Shown here: piece after piece, positions 53,394 to 62,174 of the stretch
Numbering within the stretch: position 1 is the stretch's first letter
Layout: each line of letters opens with the position of its first letter
Origin: Shewanella woodyi ATCC 51908
GTDB taxonomy: Bacteria > Pseudomonadota > Gammaproteobacteria > Enterobacterales > Shewanellaceae
NCBI RefSeq assembly: GCF_000019525.1
Contig: NC_010506.1
Coordinates: 1,240,001-1,304,000 of the forward strand
Direction: 5' to 3'
DNA length: 64,000 nt
Translations under genes and position numbers: made by a program
Notes under the pieces: model-generated
What the model was told of the DNA's origin: nothing
The model's input: the letters and a program-made list of their open reading frames with translations, nothing else
Databases searched by the model: none

Positions 53394-53741
53394 ATGAATA
53401 TCTGTCGGCGTAAAATCGTGTCTACTCTTGCTCTGTTATTTGTGGCGGGCTTTGCTCACGCAGCGGCTGCTGGTCAAGTTGTGGTACGTAAATCCAGTGA
53501 GCCGTTTGATGCTTTTGCGGTCCGAGATCAAGTGTTGCTCGAGCATGAATGGAAGGAGGCTTTAAGGATGCAGCAGCAAATTCAGATCCTGCAAGCTCTG
53601 CCTTTAGCCTGTACTCCCTACTCTCGTCCTTATATCTATTATCGATGTAATGGCCTTTTTTATCGACCTTATCAATATAAAAACAAAGAGTTATATATTC
53701 AGGTTGATGATGTTATGCCAGCCTCTGAACTGGTAGAGTAA
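53394..53741 (+). CDS. Small exported protein of unknown function
   Basis: A 115-residue protein: signal MNICRRKIVSTLALLFVAGF with cleavage near HAA/AAG. The mature part is rich in Tyr and Gln (RMQQQIQILQALPLAC, RPYIYYRCNGLFYRPYQYKN), with two Cys that could pair. No family recognised. ATG 53394 has GGGGGAAG just upstream; the frame from 53373 adds seven residues. It lies between two unrelated genes. Confidence 0.72.
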   Translation: MNICRRKIVSTLALLFVAGFAHAAAAGQVVVRKSSEPFDAFAVRDQVLLEHEWKEALRMQQQIQILQALPLACTPYSRPYIYYRCNGLFYRPYQYKNKELYIQVDDVMPASELVE

Positions 53742-53846
53742 TCTCTCTTTCTACTTGTTAACCTTTTGTAACGCATTAGCCTTGTCTGTTTTTTGCTCAT
53801 TCATGTACACTGAATTTAACCTCTTGCTAGTTTAAAGTTGGTGTCC

Positions 53847-55055
53847 ATGAAATCGTTTAGCTCTAATTTTTGCTGTGTTAAGCCTAGTCTCTACAAATCT
53901 AGTCTTCTGTTTATCTGTCTGATTCTTATCTCTCTTCAAGCTTGTACCTCTACCTCTAACACCGCTCATGTTAGCCAAATTGAGCAGTATTTTTATGATG
54001 AACATTTTGTTGAGGTGGATGGTCTTCCACAGCCTGATGAGCTCTTTTCGTTACCTGATGATGCGATAAGAGAGCTCAGGACAGAGCTACAGCGGGCCAA
54101 ATTAACTAAGTCGAATAACATGCTGGCCAATGAATGGTTGGCTGAATATATCAATGCCGAAGAGGGAGCGTTTCAGTATCGAGACAACATGACTCGTGTT
54201 GCCAGTGAAACCTTTAGCGAACGGGCGGGAAACTGTTTATCTCTGGTGCTGCTGACATCGGCCTTAGCCCAAGAGTTAGGAGTCGAGGTGGAGTTTCAGG
54301 AGATTGAGGTGCCACCTGTGTGGGATAAGCAGGGGGATTTTTATCTGGTGAATGGCCATATTAATTTAAGATTATTGCCATTAAGCCATGGTGATACCGT
54401 GCATATGTTAAAGCGGGCTATTCAGGTTGATTTTTTGCCTGAGCGAGCTGTTCGAGGATTCGATAAAAAAAGGATTAACAAAAAGACAGTTACCGCAATG
54501 TTTTACAATAATGTCGCCGCTGAATCTCTGGTGATGGGGGACTATGACAAAGCCTATGGCTTTTTAAAGTTAGGCCTGCAAGCGATGCCAAGTTATATGC
54601 CCGCGCTGAACACGCTGGCGGTGCTCTATCGCTACAAGGGGCTAAACCAAGAGGCTGAAACACTCTACAAGCTGGCACTGGAGATAGATAACTATGATAT
54701 GAATGCTCTTTATAACTATGCGGTGATGTTAGGAGCACAAGACAGGCTTGAGGAGTGGGCGGCCGTGCATAAACGATTAGAGTTGGAGCGAATCGATAAC
54801 CCCTATTATTACTATGATATGGCTCAGCAAGCCTATTTTGATAAGGAGTATCAAGATGCGCTACTTTGGTATAAACGCGCGGTAGCAAAGGCAGATTATC
54901 GCCATGAGTTCTATTTCGGTTTATCTAGGGCTTACTGGCAAACAGGTGATGAGCGGCGAGCGCAGGCGAACATGAAGAAGGCTCTTAATCTTTCAAATGA
55001 TGAGAATAACAAATTAAAGTATCAATCTAAGCTGCACGCGATGAAGAGTCATTAA
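53847..55055 (+). CDS. Lipoprotein with transglutaminase-like and TPR regions
   Basis: A 402-residue protein. The N-terminal signal ends in a lipobox (LISLQACTS). A transglutaminase-like core follows, with the Cys motif SERAGNCLSLVLLTSALAQE and the His region YLVNGHINLRLLPL. The C-terminal half has TPR repeats: DYDKAYGFLKLGLQAMPSYM, LAVLYRYKGLNQEAETLY, and QDALLWYKRAVAKADYRHEF. Such proteins often act in cell-surface assembly; activity is unproven. The start at 53847 avoids a TTG and GTG in the same leader. A strong terminator follows. Confidence 0.85.
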   Translation: MKSFSSNFCCVKPSLYKSSLLFICLILISLQACTSTSNTAHVSQIEQYFYDEHFVEVDGLPQPDELFSLPDDAIRELRTELQRAKLTKSNNMLANEWLAEYINAEEGAFQYRDNMTRVASETFSERAGNCLSLVLLTSALAQELGVEVEFQEIEVPPVWDKQGDFYLVNGHINLRLLPLSHGDTVHMLKRAIQVDFLPERAVRGFDKKRINKKTVTAMFYNNVAAESLVMGDYDKAYGFLKLGLQAMPSYMPALNTLAVLYRYKGLNQEAETLYKLALEIDNYDMNALYNYAVMLGAQDRLEEWAAVHKRLELERIDNPYYYYDMAQQAYFDKEYQDALLWYKRAVAKADYRHEFYFGLSRAYWQTGDERRAQANMKKALNLSNDENNKLKYQSKLHAMKSH

Positions 55056-55075
55056 CTCTTATTAGCCAATAGGAT

Positions 55076-55106
55076 AAAAATGCTCCTTAAAATAAGGAGC
55101 ATTTTT
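55076..55106. terminator. Terminator after the TPR lipoprotein gene
   Basis: AAAAATGCTCCTTA-aaa-TAAGGAGCATTTTT perfect stem; A- and T-runs on both sides, also serving the convergent DUF4785 gene. Confidence 0.94.
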
Positions 55107-55121
55107 GTTTGTCGTGAACAG

Positions 55122-55140
55122 TTATATTGATTGGTATTAG
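55122..55140. repeat. ATACCAAT-type palindromic motif, copy 5
   Basis: TTATATTGATTGGTATTAG. The stop codon of the minus-strand DUF4785 gene (55137-55139) lies in it, in the same phase as at slyX. Confidence 0.7.
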
Positions 55141-56426
55141 TTCAATGTCACTCCATGGGCTTGGTAGCTTAGCCTTGCCATCTGTCCCTGATCTTTAAGG
55201 GTTAACCCTTGTAACTTATAGGGAGGCTTTAAACCAGACTGAGCAATGAGCTGTGTGTCTAGTTTTAAGGTGAGTTTAGTCGAGTCAGGCGTTAACCAAT
55301 CGGCAGATTCAGTTCTTAGGATTGGTTTATCATTACCTTGGGTATCGACCCCAGTCAGAAAGCCTGCAACAGAGAAACGTCCCGCTTTTTTCATCTCTAA
55401 ACTTACTGTGAGTGAGCTAGGTACTCCTTGCTCCCAACTTGTAGACACCTCTGGCTGAATCTTTGCCGATGGCACAAACTGTTTAAAGGCTTTTTTAACG
55501 GTTCTGATCACCTGTTCACCTGCAACATCGGTTTGCACTTCGAGTTGGATCTCACTCAGACCTGAGTTGCTGACAGGCATAGCATCAAGTTCAGGTAGCT
55601 TGGCGCTCCACTGGCCATTAACCTGCTCAACTTCTAGTGCTTGATAGTGGCCATTTGCGTGTTTAAGGCTTGCTTTGGGCTTTAACTGAGTTTGATTATT
55701 ACTTAGCTCAAGTTGAAATGGCATTGAGGTTTGAGCTGAAGAAAGGCTATCTTTGCTAGTGAGTTTTAGTTTGTAAGGGGAGTGTTTCTCTTTCACATTC
55801 ACCATATAGCTGGCGTCGGGTTCGAGCTTCTCGCTTACTTTCAATCGATATTGGCCTGCGGTTGCATCTGAGGAGAGTATTAAGGCGCTGGAGTCATCTG
55901 TTAGACCTGCAGTGGCCAGAGCTTGCGAGTCTGCCAGTGACTTTATGTATGAGCGACTTTGACTCTCTTTAGCTCCCTCTTTGAGCAGCTGAATCGTTTC
56001 AGGTTCAATTGCTTTACTATGGGTTAATGTTCCTGAGCTTGTGTCGCCTCTTGGGGAGATACGAATAACACTGGATGCTTGGCTTATTGCTAATTTAACA
56101 CCGCGATTTAGCTCATCGCCAGTTACCTTAGTCCAATACTCATCACTTTGAACTGAGCGGGCTCTTACAGGTGGCGTGAGCGTAAAGTCTGATGAAACTT
56201 TTGTGACAAAGCTAACCGCTTCAGGGCTGCTGTTGATGGGGGGAAGCGTGGGCTCATTGATCTCAGTTGAACTAAAGTCACCTGTTTGAGGTGCTGCAAG
56301 GGTGAAGCTTTTTGTTTGCTGTTTAGTCACTTCTGCTTGTGGTTCTTCAGTTTGGGCGTCATCCTGACAGGCGACCAATAAGCTTGCCATGGCTAGGGAT
56401 GTGGCTAAATGTGTTAACTTTTTCAT
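55137..56426 (-). CDS. DUF4785-like exported lipoprotein
   Basis: A 429-residue protein: signal MKKLTHLATSLAMASLLVAC with lipobox LVAC, then an acidic Gln/Thr-rich linker. The rest is beta-rich, ending in a domain around RFSVAGFLTGVDTQGNDKPI. It looks like the DUF4785 family known from Gammaproteobacteria; no function is established. The lipase gene lies 10 bases upstream on the same strand, so the two are co-transcribed and may act on the same substrate or one may help the other mature (inference). Confidence 0.78.
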   Translation of the reverse strand: MKKLTHLATSLAMASLLVACQDDAQTEEPQAEVTKQQTKSFTLAAPQTGDFSSTEINEPTLPPINSSPEAVSFVTKVSSDFTLTPPVRARSVQSDEYWTKVTGDELNRGVKLAISQASSVIRISPRGDTSSGTLTHSKAIEPETIQLLKEGAKESQSRSYIKSLADSQALATAGLTDDSSALILSSDATAGQYRLKVSEKLEPDASYMVNVKEKHSPYKLKLTSKDSLSSAQTSMPFQLELSNNQTQLKPKASLKHANGHYQALEVEQVNGQWSAKLPELDAMPVSNSGLSEIQLEVQTDVAGEQVIRTVKKAFKQFVPSAKIQPEVSTSWEQGVPSSLTVSLEMKKAGRFSVAGFLTGVDTQGNDKPILRTESADWLTPDSTKLTLKLDTQLIAQSGLKPPYKLQGLTLKDQGQMARLSYQAHGVTLN

Positions 56427-56436
56427 CTGTGGTCTC

Positions 56437-57294
56437 CTATATATGATCTCGGATAATGGTGTGCAGATTAAAACAGTCGCGCCGACTCTGTTGGTGACTC
56501 AAGGGCTCACTGCCTCTTGTGCGCTGCTTATCTTTGAACCAGACAGTACCTGCTGCGCTTTGAGAGCTACACTCTAAAAATCCATCGGAGCAATCATCTA
56601 GCCAGTTTTGAGTGGTTTCTAAAGCCACTTGATATTGATATCCAGCACAGTAGCTATCACCATCCCAAATTGCCGAGTCGACATCAGAGCCAACAACGGC
56701 TTCAAAGGGAGCACTTAATGAAGGTCTGCCTTGGGTGCCATTAAGCCAAGTGCTGTTGTAATAGCTCATCCAGCTTACTTGTTGCTGTTTAACAGCGTCA
56801 CTGCCATATCCTAGTATCCAACCTAAAGTTGTTTCAAATACTGAGCCTTGGTTGACGGCGTCGGCCAGAGGAGTACCGCCGCTAGAGGGGGCGATAGCTA
56901 CAACTTGGTTAACCGCATTGATAATATTTGGGTAGCGGCTATCCCAGGTTGGATTTGACAGTATCCACCTGACAACATTGCCACCATTAGAGTGGGTAAT
57001 TAGGGTGAGGTCATCGATATTTTTGCTATCGATAAATTGAGTGAGTTGGGTTGCAAGGCAACCAGAAGCTGCAGCATCCCACATATATTGATCAAAATCG
57101 CAGTTAACGACCATGTAGTTATTAGGTTGCGAGATACCTTGACGAATCGTGTTGATAAAGTTTGGATTCCAGTAATCATTAAGTGCATCACTTTGGTCTC
57201 CGGTTCCATGTACAAATGCGACTCCACTTGCACTTTGGGCCAATGGGCTGACAGCAAACAGACCCAAGAGTAGTAACTTGTAGTAATGTTTCAT
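56437..57294 (-). CDS. Secreted lipase/esterase-like alpha/beta hydrolase
   Basis: A 285-residue protein: signal MKHYYKLLLLGLFAVSPLAQ, cleaved near SA/SGVAF. The oxyanion region is GVAFVHGTGDQSDALNDYW and the nucleophile elbow is LITHSNGGNVVRWIL, with Ser in HSNGG. His near the C-terminus lies in NLHTIIRDHI. Six Cys suggest disulfides of an exported enzyme. By family it hydrolyses ester bonds of lipids outside the cell. A perfect 20-base palindrome lies 36 bases upstream. First gene of a two-gene operon. Confidence 0.85.
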   Translation of the reverse strand: MKHYYKLLLLGLFAVSPLAQSASGVAFVHGTGDQSDALNDYWNPNFINTIRQGISQPNNYMVVNCDFDQYMWDAAASGCLATQLTQFIDSKNIDDLTLITHSNGGNVVRWILSNPTWDSRYPNIINAVNQVVAIAPSSGGTPLADAVNQGSVFETTLGWILGYGSDAVKQQQVSWMSYYNSTWLNGTQGRPSLSAPFEAVVGSDVDSAIWDGDSYCAGYQYQVALETTQNWLDDCSDGFLECSSQSAAGTVWFKDKQRTRGSEPLSHQQSRRDCFNLHTIIRDHI

Positions 57295-57329
57295 TGGCTT
57301 TTCTCTTTATTATATTGTTAATCGGGTAA

Positions 57330-57349
57330 GAGGTCTGACGTCAGACCTC
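57330..57349. promoter_or_regulatory. Perfect 20-base palindrome upstream of the lipase-DUF4785 operon
   Basis: GAGGTCTGACGTCAGACCTC, symmetric with no loop, 36 bases before the lipase start. Position and perfect symmetry suggest an operator for a dimeric repressor (GntR- or TetR-type would fit). The regulator is not identified. Confidence 0.6.
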
Positions 57350-58010
57350 ATTGGCCCAACCTAACGGCTAGTTTTTGCGCTATCAAGTAAAATCAGTAGT
57401 ACATTAGTACCTTTTAAATTAAAGGTTTGAGGCTTGCGTTTGAAATTTTATTCTCTATCTATATTTGATGGTGTCTGTAGGTGATAAATAGAGGGCAGCT
57501 CTGTTTTAAATTTTTTTGCCTCGTTTCTTCATTCTTTTGGCTCGAGATAATCATCTTATTTTGGGGTTTTTATGTGTAATTAGTCTGTTTTTGCTATCGT
57601 TATTAGCGGTTGGTACTGCTTTTGTTTGGGTGGTGTAGAGCGTTTTTTGAACTATTTGGGGTTGTTTTCTTGTATGGGATAAAAGCTTGATTAATCATCG
57701 CTTCGTTAATGGAATTGTCTTTTGATAACTCATTTTGAAAAGTTTTATATATGCGCATTTGAGCTCCTATGTTGGTTAAAAGCTAATATATTATTAAAGT
57801 TGTTGTAATGAAAATGCCATGAACTCACCCTTAGTTTAATAATAAAATTGGAAGTGTATATTTTAAGTTGTTGATAATATTTGCTTAAAATCTTTATTGT
57901 GTTTATTTGTTATATCCTAATTGCATTATTGATTAATACTGGATAAATTGAACTTAGTAGCATTGCCGAGAGAAATTTGTTTAACAGTAAGCCGGAGTAA
58001 GTTGATAACC
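57350..58010. other. AT-rich gene-free stretch upstream of aroG
   Basis: About 660 bases without a credible ORF. Beyond being very AT-rich with T-runs, no terminator, repeat copy or known operator (TrpR or TyrR box) was recognised. It must hold the aroG promoter. Confidence 0.4.
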
Positions 58011-59069
58011 ATGTATTATAAAAATGATGATGTACGAATAAATAAGATCAAAGAGCTATTGCCTCCCATTGCGATTCTGGAACGATTTCCGGCAACCGAG
58101 AACGCGTCGGCAACGGTTTTTAATGCACGTGACAATATACATCACATTCTTAGAAAAAATGATGATCGCTTACTGGTCGTTGTCGGCCCTTGTTCGATTC
58201 ATGACCCAGTGGCGGCACTTGAGTATGGGCGGAAACTGGTCAAGCTTAGAGAGCAGTATAAAGATCAGCTTGAGATAGTGATGCGAGTTTACTTTGAGAA
58301 GCCTCGTACAACCGTAGGTTGGAAAGGTTTGATTAACGATCCTGATATGGATAACAGTTTCAAACTCAATGATGGTTTACGAACTGCACGTAAGTTGCTG
58401 CTGGATCTGAATGACATGGGGATGCCAACAGCTGGCGAGTTTCTTGATATGATCACCCCTCAATATGTGGCTGATCTTATGTGTTGGGGAGCGATTGGTG
58501 CTAGGACAACAGAGTCTCAAGTGCACCGCGAGTTAGCATCGGGTCTATCTAGTCCTGTTGGCTTTAAAAATGGTACTGATGGCACAATTAAAGTTGCTAT
58601 AGATGCAATTGGAGCTGCCAGTGCACCTCATCACTTTCTTTCTGTGACCAAGTTTGGCCATTCAGCCATTGTTGAGACTAAAGGAAACGCTGATTGCCAT
58701 ATCATTCTTCGTGGTGGCAAAGAGCCTAACTACAGCGCTGAGCATGTGAGTGAAATTAAGCAGCAGCTTGATAAAGCAGGTCTGGATCTCAATATCATGA
58801 TCGATTTCAGCCATGCTAATAGTGCCAAGCAGTTTAAACGTCAGCTATTGGTGGGCGAAGATGTTGCGGGTCAATTAAGCAAAGGTGACAAAGCCATCTT
58901 TGGTGTGATGATTGAAAGTAATCTTATTGAGGGGCGTCAGGATTATATTCCAGGCGAGCCTTTATGTTATGGACAGAGTATTACCGATGCCTGTATCGGA
59001 TGGAATGATACTGAATCTCTGCTTGAGACACTAAATCAAAGTGTCAAAGTTAGACGCGATAATATATAA
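58011..59069 (+). CDS. aroG: 3-deoxy-7-phosphoheptulonate (DAHP) synthase, AroG type
   Basis: Joins phosphoenolpyruvate and erythrose-4-phosphate to DAHP, first step of aromatic amino acid synthesis. It has 352 residues from ATG 58011, almost the E. coli AroG length. Motifs: DDVRINKIKELLPPIAILER, LLVVVGPCSIHDPVAALEY, EKPRTTVGWKGLINDPDMDN, GAIGARTTESQVHRELASGL and MIDFSHANSAKQ. It looks closest to AroG (the Phe-inhibited isozyme) by its start YKNDDVRI, but the feedback specificity is not proved. The frame from 57948 adds 21 unconserved residues. A strong terminator follows. Confidence 0.95.
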   Translation: MYYKNDDVRINKIKELLPPIAILERFPATENASATVFNARDNIHHILRKNDDRLLVVVGPCSIHDPVAALEYGRKLVKLREQYKDQLEIVMRVYFEKPRTTVGWKGLINDPDMDNSFKLNDGLRTARKLLLDLNDMGMPTAGEFLDMITPQYVADLMCWGAIGARTTESQVHRELASGLSSPVGFKNGTDGTIKVAIDAIGAASAPHHFLSVTKFGHSAIVETKGNADCHIILRGGKEPNYSAEHVSEIKQQLDKAGLDLNIMIDFSHANSAKQFKRQLLVGEDVAGQLSKGDKAIFGVMIESNLIEGRQDYIPGEPLCYGQSITDACIGWNDTESLLETLNQSVKVRRDNI

Positions 59070-59083
59070 GTTAACATAGATGT

Positions 59084-59111
59084 AAAAAAGGAGGCTAATG
59101 CCTCCTTTTTT
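59084..59111. terminator. Bidirectional terminator after aroG
   Basis: AAAAAAGGAGGC-taat-GCCTCCTTTTTT; also suits the small minus-strand gene that ends at 59137. Confidence 0.94.
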
Positions 59112-59136
59112 ATTGTCAAACATTGGCTTATAGTAA

Positions 59137-59313
59137 TTAACCTTTGCCCTGTTTAACTATATATTCATTGGCTTTAGCAAGGCTTCCAAATGAAGCAATG
59201 AGGTTATTTTGACCTTTTTTCTGGATATCAGTGTCGCCCGATTGGGTCATCATCCATACCCAGGTTTGAATGAGAGGCAATGGGGGATATTGATTTTTTG
59301 ATGAATCCAGCAT
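59137..59313 (-). CDS. Small 58-residue protein, unknown function
   Basis: A short frame: MLDSSKNQYPPLPLIQTWVW, then MMTQSGDTDIQKKGQNNLIA and a C-terminal FGSLAKANEYIVKQGKG. It has good protein-like composition with an amphipathic second half and no membrane segment. AAGGAAAC lies eight bases before the ATG. It ends just before a bidirectional terminator convergent with aroG, as real genes here do. Nothing on the opposite strand competes. Family unknown. Below the usual length limit of gene callers. Confidence 0.68.
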   Translation of the reverse strand: MLDSSKNQYPPLPLIQTWVWMMTQSGDTDIQKKGQNNLIASFGSLAKANEYIVKQGKG

Positions 59314-59613
59314 GTATGTTTCCTTAAAATAACTGAGTAAGAAATAGTAATTCCTTACCTTGAGCGGCTGTAAGCTTCTGGGTCGAAGAGTATCAAATTC
59401 TTTTCATTTGCATAACAGCAATTGGCTCCATTCGAGCCATATTAAAAAATAATCACACGTGTCGACACCTTAGTCTATATTATTTTTTATCTTTGTCAGT
59501 CAAAAGTGCTACTTGTATTTTAATTAAACAGGATTAGTAAGATGAAAATTGAATATACTTTAATCTGTCATAATGAGATTTCTTAGATTAATAAACTTAT
59601 AAATGGAACTTAA

Positions 59614-61389
59614 ATGCGCCCCTCTCTCTATTTCGATGGACCTGTAGATAAACTAAATTGGCATGTGCTTAAACTCCTTTGGCCCTATCTTTTTGAGTAT
59701 AAAAAGCGGGTTGCTTTGGCACTTTTATGTTTAATTATCGCTAAAGTTGCCAGTGTTTCTTTACCCTTTGTGCTTAAATCTCTAGTTGATACATTGACTG
59801 AAGCATCACCTGAGCAGTTGATTAGCGTGCCTATCTCTTTGGTCATCGCTTATGGATCACTGCGCCTATTAAATACCCTTATTTCTGAAGTTAGAGATAC
59901 CCTTTTTGGCCGAGTGACTGAGCGAGCTATACGTCGTTTAGGCCTGTCTGTTTTTGAGCATCTACATCGATTAGATCTCGAGTTTCACCTAGAGCGTAGG
60001 ACTGGAGGTCTATCCAGAGACATAGAGCGAGGAACCAGCGGGGTTAACTTTTTGATGCGGTTTATGGTGTTTAATATTGTGCCGACAATATTAGAGATCG
60101 CTCTGGTGATAGGTATTCTATTTTACAACTATGGGGTTGCATTTGCGGCGATTACACTAGGAGCCGTTGTGGCCTATGTAGCTTTTTCCGTGTTAGCCAC
60201 TGAGTGGCGAACAGGCTTTGTGAGGGAAGCGGCAAAAGCCGACTCACATTCAAATTCTCGTGCAATTGACAGCTTACTTAATTATGAGACGGTAAAGTAT
60301 TTCAATAATGAAACCTATGAAGCTCAAAGGTATGACATGGCACTGGAGGAGTGGGAGCATGCAAAGCGCAAGAATCGCTTATCTCTTTTTGCACTCAATG
60401 CGGGTCAAGCGTTTATTATCTCAACGGCAATGACCTTGATGCTCGCCTTAGCAGGCTCTCACGTAGTGAGTGGCGCGATGACGATAGGTGATTTTGTGTT
60501 GATAAATGCTTTTATGATGCAGTTATTTATTCCACTTAATTTTTTAGGTTTTGTCTATCGAGAGATCAGAGGGGCATTAGCCAATATTGAGCGTATGTTT
60601 GGTTTATTAGACAGAAAGCCTCTGATTGAAGATAAAGAGAATGCAAAAAAGCTGGCGATAGGAGCGGGTGAGTTAACATTTGAGGATGTTAGCTTTAGTT
60701 ATGACTCTCGTCAGATTTTAACATCAATTAGCTTTTCTATTTTACCGGGTCAGAAAGTGGCTATTGTTGGCGATAGTGGTGCTGGCAAATCAACCATAGT
60801 GAAGCTTCTGTTTCGTTTTTATGATGTGGATAGCGGAAGCATCAGTTTAGACGGGGTCAATATTGACTCACTAACTCAGCATGCACTTAGACAATCCATA
60901 GCGATAGTGCCCCAAGATACGGTGCTGTTTAATGACTCTTTATTAGAGAATATTCGTTATGGCAGACCGGGTGCTAGTGATGAGGATGTTGCTGAGGTTA
61001 TTAAGATGGCACACCTTGCTCACTTTGTTAGCTCCTTGCCCGAAGGCTGGGATACCAAAGTGGGAGAGAGAGGGTTAAAGCTTTCCGGCGGCGAGAAACA
61101 ACGAGTTGCGATTGCAAGAGCGATCTTGAAGGGCTCCCCATTATTGGTGTTTGATGAGGCGACATCATCACTTGATAGTCACTCAGAACAGGCGATATTA
61201 ACCGCATTGAAAGAGGTGGCTAAGGGGCATACAAGCTTGGTGATTGCCCATAGGTTATCAACAGTGGTTGATGCCGATCAGATTATCGTGTTGAGCCAAG
61301 GTCAAATTGTTGAAACAGGCGACCATTCATCCCTATTAAAAAACAATGGTTTATATTCCAAATTGTGGACTATCCAAAATCAGAAATGA
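59614..61389 (+). CDS. Atm1/ABCB7-type ABC exporter (fused membrane and ATPase domains)
   Basis: A 591-residue half-transporter. Six membrane helices (about 30-330) carry the Atm1-group segment NSRAIDSLLNYETVKYFNNE, whose mitochondrial homologues export glutathione-linked sulfur species for cytosolic Fe-S assembly. ATPase boxes: Walker A VGDSGAGKS, signature LSGGEKQRVAIARAI, Walker B PLLVFDEATSSLD, and the switch His in VIAHRLSTV. By family it exports glutathione derivatives or metal-linked thiols from the cytoplasm. The ligand here is inferred. It stands alone. Confidence 0.93.
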   Translation: MRPSLYFDGPVDKLNWHVLKLLWPYLFEYKKRVALALLCLIIAKVASVSLPFVLKSLVDTLTEASPEQLISVPISLVIAYGSLRLLNTLISEVRDTLFGRVTERAIRRLGLSVFEHLHRLDLEFHLERRTGGLSRDIERGTSGVNFLMRFMVFNIVPTILEIALVIGILFYNYGVAFAAITLGAVVAYVAFSVLATEWRTGFVREAAKADSHSNSRAIDSLLNYETVKYFNNETYEAQRYDMALEEWEHAKRKNRLSLFALNAGQAFIISTAMTLMLALAGSHVVSGAMTIGDFVLINAFMMQLFIPLNFLGFVYREIRGALANIERMFGLLDRKPLIEDKENAKKLAIGAGELTFEDVSFSYDSRQILTSISFSILPGQKVAIVGDSGAGKSTIVKLLFRFYDVDSGSISLDGVNIDSLTQHALRQSIAIVPQDTVLFNDSLLENIRYGRPGASDEDVAEVIKMAHLAHFVSSLPEGWDTKVGERGLKLSGGEKQRVAIARAILKGSPLLVFDEATSSLDSHSEQAILTALKEVAKGHTSLVIAHRLSTVVDADQIIVLSQGQIVETGDHSSLLKNNGLYSKLWTIQNQK

Positions 61390-61462
61390 GAGTTCAGCAT
61401 AGGTTCAGCTAAGCAGTTGTATAATAGCCATACTCAAAGATAACAACTTGGTGAGATAATTG

Positions 61463-61726
61463 ATGAAGAATATCCCTTTGCAAGTCAATATTGAAGGTCA
61501 GGATAGTACTGTTGATACTGATTGGTTGGCGATAATGGCAACCTTAAAAAAACGTGGGCTGTCACAGAGTGAATTATCGACCATCTATCAGGAGTTATCG
61601 GCGGGAATGCGTGTGACAACTCGAGGCTTAACCTTAGCCGAAATCAAACCCAGCATCGCCTTAGATGGGATTATTCGTGAAACTAAGTTTTCAGAGAATG
61701 ATTATGTGGGCATGATACGCGCGTGA
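61463..61726 (+). CDS. Small protein of unknown function
   Basis: An 87-residue soluble protein: MKNIPLQVNIEGQDSTVDTD, then a helix-turn-helix-like middle LKKRGLSQSELSTIYQEL and a C-terminal segment. It has good coding composition and GGTGAG nine bases upstream, with a TTG one codon earlier as alternative. The middle could contact DNA or protein, but no family is recognised. Confidence 0.7.
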   Translation: MKNIPLQVNIEGQDSTVDTDWLAIMATLKKRGLSQSELSTIYQELSAGMRVTTRGLTLAEIKPSIALDGIIRETKFSENDYVGMIRA

Positions 61727-61805
61727 ACTTAATCATGGGCTTAACGTTGGTCTTCTAACTTAGCTTAGTCTTCTAGCTAAAAAGATAGAAGGTTTGTGCT
61801 GAACC

Positions 61806-61997
61806 TTATTTGGTCTTCCAGCCTTTGCATGACAGACTGATATTTTTAGGTTCAGTTGGCATAGGTAGTAAGCTGATGATCTCGCCTTGGTGATAGCAAA
61901 TCGTCTCTCCCTCAATAACCGTAAAGCGTTCACAGCTTTGACAGCTAAGTGATGGCTCCTTAGTTGATGGAACTTGATTTACATATTCTGAACTCAA
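61806..61997 (-). CDS. Small CxxC protein with TTG start, unknown function
   Basis: A 63-residue protein with LSCQSCERFTVIEGETICYH and a later Cys in LSCKGWKTK: four Cys and a His, suited to a zinc-ribbon-like site. The start is TTG 61997, supported by GAGGAG six bases upstream. No family recognised. It lies between two transcription units with short gaps. Confidence 0.6.
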   Translation of the reverse strand: MSSEYVNQVPSTKEPSLSCQSCERFTVIEGETICYHQGEIISLLPMPTEPKNISLSCKGWKTK

Positions 61998-62174
61998 TTC
62001 GAACTCCTCATAAATTTGTTAGGTGTATTGGTTTTTACAGGCGCGGATTGTGAAGCATGTCTCAATAAAACACCAGCACTCATTATTGGTAACTCATCCT
62101 ATTTGAACAATTATACTAATTGCTAATATTCATTTCTAATACTCCACTATTGCTAAGTTATAATATCTGCCTGT

